A program made the translations under genes and the position numbers. From Ascidiimonas aurantiaca (lineage in GTDB: Bacteria; Bacteroidota; Bacteroidia; Flavobacteriales; Flavobacteriaceae), in the NCBI RefSeq assembly GCF_037646345.1, contig NZ_JBBEWR010000009.1, positions 1 through 64,000 of the forward strand: a stretch of DNA of 64,000 bases, written 5' to 3'. This document shows positions 59,348 through 64,000 of this stretch, one piece after another (position 1 is the stretch's first letter; each line of letters starts with the position of its first letter). The notes under the pieces were generated by a model that was given only the letters and a program-made list of their open reading frames with translations, ran no database searches and had not been told where the DNA came from.

Positions 59348-61843
59348 ATGAATAAGGTTTTAGGGCTCTTTTTTCTTTTCTTTTCAGTATCGTGCGTTTT
59401 TTCACAAACTAAAGTAGGTGGAATTGTAGTTGATCAAAACGAGCAGCCGGTCCCTTTTGCCAATGTTCTCTTCAAAGATTCTTCCGAAGGAACTATTACC
59501 AATGATAACGGTCGTTTTTACCTGGAGTCTGATAATGATTACACCGTGATCGTTATCTCCTTTGTGGGGTACACTACTCAGGAAATCACGCTGGATAAAA
59601 AAGTTACCTACGATCTGAAAATAGTTTTACCTGAGGGTGAGCAGTTAGATGAGGTTATTGTTTATTCGGGAAAGCAATCCAAGAAAAATAACCCTGCTAT
59701 TGACCTGCTCAGGAAGATCTGGGCCCGCAAGCGTGTGAACGGACTGAAAATGTTTGATCAATATGCCTATGATAAATATGAAAAGGTAGAGTTTGACCTC
59801 AATACAATTGACAGTACTATGATGAAAAGCAGGCTTTTTCGCGGATTGGAGTTTGTTTTTGATCAGGTAGATACCTCCCGTATCACAGGAAAAACCTATT
59901 TACCCGTGTTTATAAATGAAGCTTTTTACAAAGTATGGGGAGATAATACACTTAACAGAGAAAAAGAAGATCTCATAGGAAATAAAAATTCCGGCTTTAG
60001 CAGCAACCAGAGTATCATTGCCTTTGTTCAGGATCTTTATGCCGATTATGATATTTATGATAACTACCTCAAGTTTTTTGATAAAAGTTTTACAAGCCCG
60101 CTTTCCAGAACAGGAATTGATGTATATAATTATGTTCTTACAGATACCACTTATATAGATAATAAACGTTGCTTCAATATTATTTTTTATCCGAGAAGGT
60201 CTAACGAGCTCACGTTTAAAGGGGACTTTTGGGTAAGTGACAGTACCTATGCCATTAAAAGAATACGAATGGCAGTTACCAAAAGTGCTAATATTAACTG
60301 GGTAAAAGAGATCTATATCGAGCAGGAATTTGATGTTTTGAACGATTCTGTTTTTTTGCTTAAAAGGGATTATATGCTTAGTGACTTTGCACTGTCAAAA
60401 AAAGAAGAAGCTAATGGCATTTATGGAAAAAGGACAACCGTTTATGACCGATATAAATTTAATGAAGAAAAGCCGGCCTCCTTTTACAGCCAGAAAGTAG
60501 ATCCTTTTGATGAACGTGTTTTTTCAAGAGATGATCGTTTCTGGGCAGAAAACCGGCTCGAAAAGTTAAACAAGGATGAAGAAAGCATTTATAAGCTTAT
60601 CGACACTCTTAAAAATGTACCTAAGTTTAAAAGATTATTTAATATTGGGACCATTCTGGCTTCCGGATATGCCGAAATAGATAAATGGAATTTTGATTAC
60701 GGTCCCGTTTTTTCAACCTTCGGGTTTAACCCTGCAGAAGGGGTACGCATACGAACCGGCGGGCGTACCTATTTTGGGCAAAATGACCTCTGGCGTCTTG
60801 AAGGGTATCTCGCATATGGTTTTACCGATCGTAAATTTAAATACGGGATATCTGGTAAATGGCTTTTAGATCGTCAAAACAGGATTATTATTTCTGCCGG
60901 TAACCGCAGAGATGTAGAGCAAATAGGAGTAAATCTCACAGCGACTACCGATGTACTGGGGCGAAGTTTTGCATCTTCCGCACTGTTTACCGCAGGGGCC
61001 AACAACACCCTCACTAATATTAATCTTACCACGGCTGCCATAGAGTTTGAGCCTTTTAGGAATATAGTGCTAAAAACAGGAGGTGCATACCGTACCTTGC
61101 GCTCGGCATTACCGGAAGACTTTAGTATTGATTATATTGATCCCGAGGCGGAGGGTGGTGTATCTTCTCAGGTGAATCAGTTTGAAATGAATATCTCACT
61201 CGAAGTTACCCCTCGCCGCAGAGTGATTGGGTATGGAGTAGAACGAAAAGATGTAAATGATGACTATTCACGTTTTTTTGTGAACTATACCGTAGGTATG
61301 CAGGGGTTTCTGGAAAGTGATTTTGATTTTAAGAAAATTCAGTTTTTCTATCGTAAGCCTACTCAGATCGGAGGCTTTGGAAGATTACTTACCACTATAG
61401 AAGCCGGAAAAACCTTTGGAGAAGTTCCTCTTGGGTTGTTAAACATAGTACCCGGTAACCAGACGTATTTCTCGATTTTCAACACCTTTCCCAACCTCGA
61501 TTTTTATGAATTTGTTACCGATACCTATACTTCAGTACATTTTGAACATAATTTTGGAGGGCGTTTGTTTTCCAGGATCCCCTGGCTAAGAGACCTTAAT
61601 CTTAGAGAAATTGTTGGTGTTCGTGGTGTATGGGGAGAACTCTCTGAGGCCAATCGTGCACTGAGTGCCCCTTCTAACATAGAGCTTATAGCTCCTTCCG
61701 ATGAGATCTATTGGGAGTATTCTTTCGGGATAGGTAATATTTTTAAAGTGTTTCGTATTGATTTCAACTTTAGAGGAAACTATCTTGACATGCCAGATGC
61801 ACGGCGCTTTAGCGTTACCGGTGCCTTCGGGTTCTTTTTTTAA
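59348..61843 (+). CDS. DUF5686 outer-membrane protein with CarboxypepD_reg-like domain
   Basis: An 831-residue protein. It has a signal peptide (ends SVSCVFSQ), a carboxypeptidase-regulatory-like domain (about 22-105, GGIVVDQNEQPVPFANVLFKD) and a DUF5686 body, including YAYDKYEKVEFDLN. A C-terminal beta barrel follows (RVIGYGVERKDVNDDYSRFF, ends TGAFGFFF with terminal Phe). It is probably an outer-membrane beta-barrel protein. Function unknown. It is separated from pdhB by a terminator. Confidence 0.9.
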   Translation: MNKVLGLFFLFFSVSCVFSQTKVGGIVVDQNEQPVPFANVLFKDSSEGTITNDNGRFYLESDNDYTVIVISFVGYTTQEITLDKKVTYDLKIVLPEGEQLDEVIVYSGKQSKKNNPAIDLLRKIWARKRVNGLKMFDQYAYDKYEKVEFDLNTIDSTMMKSRLFRGLEFVFDQVDTSRITGKTYLPVFINEAFYKVWGDNTLNREKEDLIGNKNSGFSSNQSIIAFVQDLYADYDIYDNYLKFFDKSFTSPLSRTGIDVYNYVLTDTTYIDNKRCFNIIFYPRRSNELTFKGDFWVSDSTYAIKRIRMAVTKSANINWVKEIYIEQEFDVLNDSVFLLKRDYMLSDFALSKKEEANGIYGKRTTVYDRYKFNEEKPASFYSQKVDPFDERVFSRDDRFWAENRLEKLNKDEESIYKLIDTLKNVPKFKRLFNIGTILASGYAEIDKWNFDYGPVFSTFGFNPAEGVRIRTGGRTYFGQNDLWRLEGYLAYGFTDRKFKYGISGKWLLDRQNRIIISAGNRRDVEQIGVNLTATTDVLGRSFASSALFTAGANNTLTNINLTTAAIEFEPFRNIVLKTGGAYRTLRSALPEDFSIDYIDPEAEGGVSSQVNQFEMNISLEVTPRRRVIGYGVERKDVNDDYSRFFVNYTVGMQGFLESDFDFKKIQFFYRKPTQIGGFGRLLTTIEAGKTFGEVPLGLLNIVPGNQTYFSIFNTFPNLDFYEFVTDTYTSVHFEHNFGGRLFSRIPWLRDLNLREIVGVRGVWGELSEANRALSAPSNIELIAPSDEIYWEYSFGIGNIFKVFRIDFNFRGNYLDMPDARRFSVTGAFGFFF

Positions 61844-61883
61844 CAAAAGCCCTGTACGTCTTTTTATTATAGCATTCTTTTTA

Positions 61884-61891
61884 TACTTTTG
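61884..61891 (+). promoter_or_regulatory. Candidate -7 element of hppA
   Basis: TACTTTTG matches TAnnTTTG and lies 25 bases before the hppA ATG. The -33 region has no clear TTG, so it is a partial match. Confidence 0.45.
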
Positions 61892-61916
61892 CACCGCTTA
61901 ATTATAGACTATTAGA

Positions 61917-64000
61917 ATGGAATCAAACACTATTTTTATACCAATAGCCATGGCTATTCTAGGGCTGGCATTTATGCTTGTAAAAGCCCTATGGGTTAAG
62001 AAACAAGATGCAGGAAATGAAAAAATGCAGGGTATCTCAAAAAGTATTAAAGACGGAGCCCTTGCTTTTCTTAATGCAGAATACAGGTTATTACTTGTTT
62101 TTGTAATAATTGCAGCTATTGCATTGGGGGCTATTTCCTATTTTGTGCCTACCACGCATTGGTTGATTATTGTAGCTTTTGTTTTCGGCGCTTTTTTCTC
62201 TGCACTGGCAGGAAATATTGGTATGCGTATCGCTACCGAATCAAATGTTCGCACCACTCAGGCGGCACGTACCAGTTTACCAAAAGCACTTAATGTTTCT
62301 TTTTCGGGAGGTACCGTAATGGGACTGGGTGTAGCCAGTTTGGCAGTATTGGGTTTAAGCCTTTTCTTTTTTGTTTTTATAAAAATGTTTTTAACCGGAG
62401 ACGGATCTTTCTATGATGAGATGACCATTGTACTGGAAGCGCTGGCCGGCTTCTCCTTAGGGGCAGAATCTATAGCCCTTTTTGCACGTGTTGGTGGAGG
62501 TATTTATACCAAAGCAGCCGATGTAGGTGCAGACCTTGTAGGGAAAGTAGAAGCAGGTATCCCTGAAGATGATCCCAGAAATCCCGCTACCATTGCAGAT
62601 AATGTGGGAGACAACGTTGGAGATGTAGCCGGAATGGGAGCTGATCTTTTTGGTTCGTATGTAGCTACTGTGCTGGCATCTATGGTACTTGGTAATTACA
62701 TTATTAAAGATATGGCACTGGCCAATGGTTCTCCGTTTACAGATGCCTTTGGCGGTATGGGGCCTATTTTTTTACCTATAGTAATTGCAGGAGTAGGTAT
62801 TATTGCTTCTATAATAGGTACACTTTTCATCAAAATTAAAGATAATAATGCCAAAGAAGCTCAGGTGCAGTCTGCACTTAATCTTGGTAACTGGTCATCC
62901 ATCGTAATAACCGCAGTTGCTGGATATTTCCTTATTCAGTGGATGCTTCCTGATACGATTGCCATGAACTTTTTTGGAGAGGGTATTAAAGAAGTATCCA
63001 GTATGAACGTATTCTACGCTACCTTAATAGGTTTGGCAGTAGGAGGACTTATTTCTGCGTTCACTGAGTATTATACAGGACTGGGTAAAAAACCGGTTCT
63101 TAACATCGTAAAGAATTCATCTACCGGTGCGGCAACCAATATTATTGCAGGATTAGCTACAGGGATGATGTCCACATTTTCATCAGTATTGTTGTTTGCT
63201 TTAGCTATTTGGGGCTCCTATTCTCTGGCAGGGTTTTATGGCGTTGCTCTCGCGGCATCTGCCATGATGGCTACCACAGCTATGCAACTTGCTATCGATG
63301 CCTTTGGCCCTATAGCAGATAATGCAGGAGGAATAGCAGAGATGAGTGAACTTCCTGAAGAAGTAAGAAGCCGTACAGACATCCTTGATTCTGTTGGAAA
63401 TACTACAGCCGCCGTTGGTAAAGGTTTTGCTATTGCATCTGCAGCGCTTACGGCACTTGCTCTTTTTGCTGCTTATGTTACCTTTACCGGTATTGATGGA
63501 ATTAATATTTTTAAAGCCGATGTTCTCGCTGCTCTTTTTATTGGGGGTATGATACCTGTTGTATTTTCGGCACTGGCCATGCAAAGTGTGGGGAAAGCTG
63601 CTATGGAAATGGTAAAAGAGGTAAGAAGGCAGTTTAAAGAAATACCTGGTATTATGGAAGGTACCGGTACGCCTGACTATGCCAAATGTGTGGATATTTC
63701 TACAAAGGCTGCTTTGAGAGAAATGCTGCTTCCCGGCCTTATTACTATCGTAACTCCAGTACTTATAGGCTTCATAATGGGGCCCGAAGCACTTGGGTCT
63801 TACATGGCAGGTGTTGCAGTATCTGGTGTACTTTGGGCCATTTTTCAAAATAATGCCGGTGGTGCATGGGATAATGCAAAAAAATCATTTGAAGCGGGAG
63901 TAGAAATAGATGGAAAAATGACCTACAAAGGTTCTGAAGCTCACAAGGCAGCCGTTACAGGAGATACTGTGGGAGATCCTTTCAAAGATACTTCGGGCCC
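61917..64000 (+). CDS. hppA: Membrane-bound ion-translocating pyrophosphatase (partial)
   Basis: An open frame from ATG 61917 to the window end, 694 codons without a stop; the 3' end lies outside. It has many helices and the pyrophosphate-binding motifs GGIYTKAADVGADLVGKVE, DDPRNPATIADNVGDNVGD and DAFGPIADNAGGIAEM. GNTTAAVGKG has Ala and Gly at the two positions that separate K+-dependent enzymes from K+-independent ones (Lys and Thr). So it is K+-dependent type; whether it pumps H+ or Na+ cannot be told. It couples PPi hydrolysis to ion export. Confidence 0.96.
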   Translation, partial: MESNTIFIPIAMAILGLAFMLVKALWVKKQDAGNEKMQGISKSIKDGALAFLNAEYRLLLVFVIIAAIALGAISYFVPTTHWLIIVAFVFGAFFSALAGNIGMRIATESNVRTTQAARTSLPKALNVSFSGGTVMGLGVASLAVLGLSLFFFVFIKMFLTGDGSFYDEMTIVLEALAGFSLGAESIALFARVGGGIYTKAADVGADLVGKVEAGIPEDDPRNPATIADNVGDNVGDVAGMGADLFGSYVATVLASMVLGNYIIKDMALANGSPFTDAFGGMGPIFLPIVIAGVGIIASIIGTLFIKIKDNNAKEAQVQSALNLGNWSSIVITAVAGYFLIQWMLPDTIAMNFFGEGIKEVSSMNVFYATLIGLAVGGLISAFTEYYTGLGKKPVLNIVKNSSTGAATNIIAGLATGMMSTFSSVLLFALAIWGSYSLAGFYGVALAASAMMATTAMQLAIDAFGPIADNAGGIAEMSELPEEVRSRTDILDSVGNTTAAVGKGFAIASAALTALALFAAYVTFTGIDGINIFKADVLAALFIGGMIPVVFSALAMQSVGKAAMEMVKEVRRQFKEIPGIMEGTGTPDYAKCVDISTKAALREMLLPGLITIVTPVLIGFIMGPEALGSYMAGVAVSGVLWAIFQNNAGGAWDNAKKSFEAGVEIDGKMTYKGSEAHKAAVTGDTVGDPFKDTSG

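Noticed and set aside
63201..63848. 215-codon - strand frame inside hppA
   Set aside because: Cys/His/Ser-rich antisense shadow; the + strand frame carries all pyrophosphatase motifs.
1..64000. Search for CRISPR arrays, insertion sequences, prophage and integrases
   Set aside because: No regularly spaced repeats, transposase or integrase motifs, or terminal repeats were found. The 'phage holin' family protein at 25828 stands alone.

Overview
The window looks like a chromosomal segment of a marine-type member of the Flavobacteriia (Bacteroidetes). The basis is gene content: a BamA-OmpH-OmpH block behind a DUF6089 gene, a FolK-deoxynucleoside kinase fusion, DUF5686, CarboxypepD_reg-type outer-membrane proteins, a GH3-family protein, trigger factor-ClpP-ClpX in one operon, and several TAnnTTTG-type -7 promoter elements with no clear Shine-Dalgarno sites. 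The DNA is moderately AT-rich. No insertion sequence, prophage or CRISPR array is visible.

Left edge, 1-4174: a peptide-modification (RiPP) locus of the 'grasp-with-spasm' kind. Two small GG-leader precursors (345, 576) are followed by two related small lipoproteins (820, 1450), an ATP-grasp ligase (1947), a 67-residue unknown protein (2896) and a SPASM-type protein without the radical-SAM cysteine motif (3089). Next come tRNA-Leu and tRNA-Gly, and a long housekeeping block: mutS, a TrmH-like methyltransferase, folK-dNK, sppA, a queuosine-precursor transporter and an AsmA-like protein.

14993-19981 is an accessory island. It holds a LuxR-type regulator with a degenerate receiver, a MauE/DoxX-like membrane protein, a membrane-anchored protein of probable repeat or propeller type, a tiny exported cysteine-containing peptide and a TonB-dependent-type outer-membrane protein. 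From 19997 to 34939 there is core metabolism and envelope biogenesis: DUF2797, GH3, clpX-clpP-tig, pdxJ, a CBS protein, nadK, DUF6089-uppS-bamA-ompH-ompH.

35107-45865 is a class I lanthipeptide cluster lying between the ompH pair and murI. It has a C39-peptidase ABC exporter with its HlyD partner (+ strand), five Cys-rich GG-leader precursors, a stand-alone LytTR regulator, a LanB split into glutamylation and elimination proteins, and LanC (all - strand). The C39 exporter is the only visible enzyme in the window able to cut GG leaders, so it might also serve the grasp-with-spasm peptides at the left edge (inference).

46147-64000 is again mostly core: murI, a fructosamine-kinase-like protein, folA, thyA, an ergothioneine locus (egtB-egtD-DUF427, with a class V aminotransferase-fold enzyme nearby), a CNT nucleoside transporter with an extra N-terminal domain, a bifunctional nuclease, etfBA divergent from pdhB around an 18-bp palindrome, a DUF5686 protein, and a K+-dependent-type membrane pyrophosphatase that runs off the right end.
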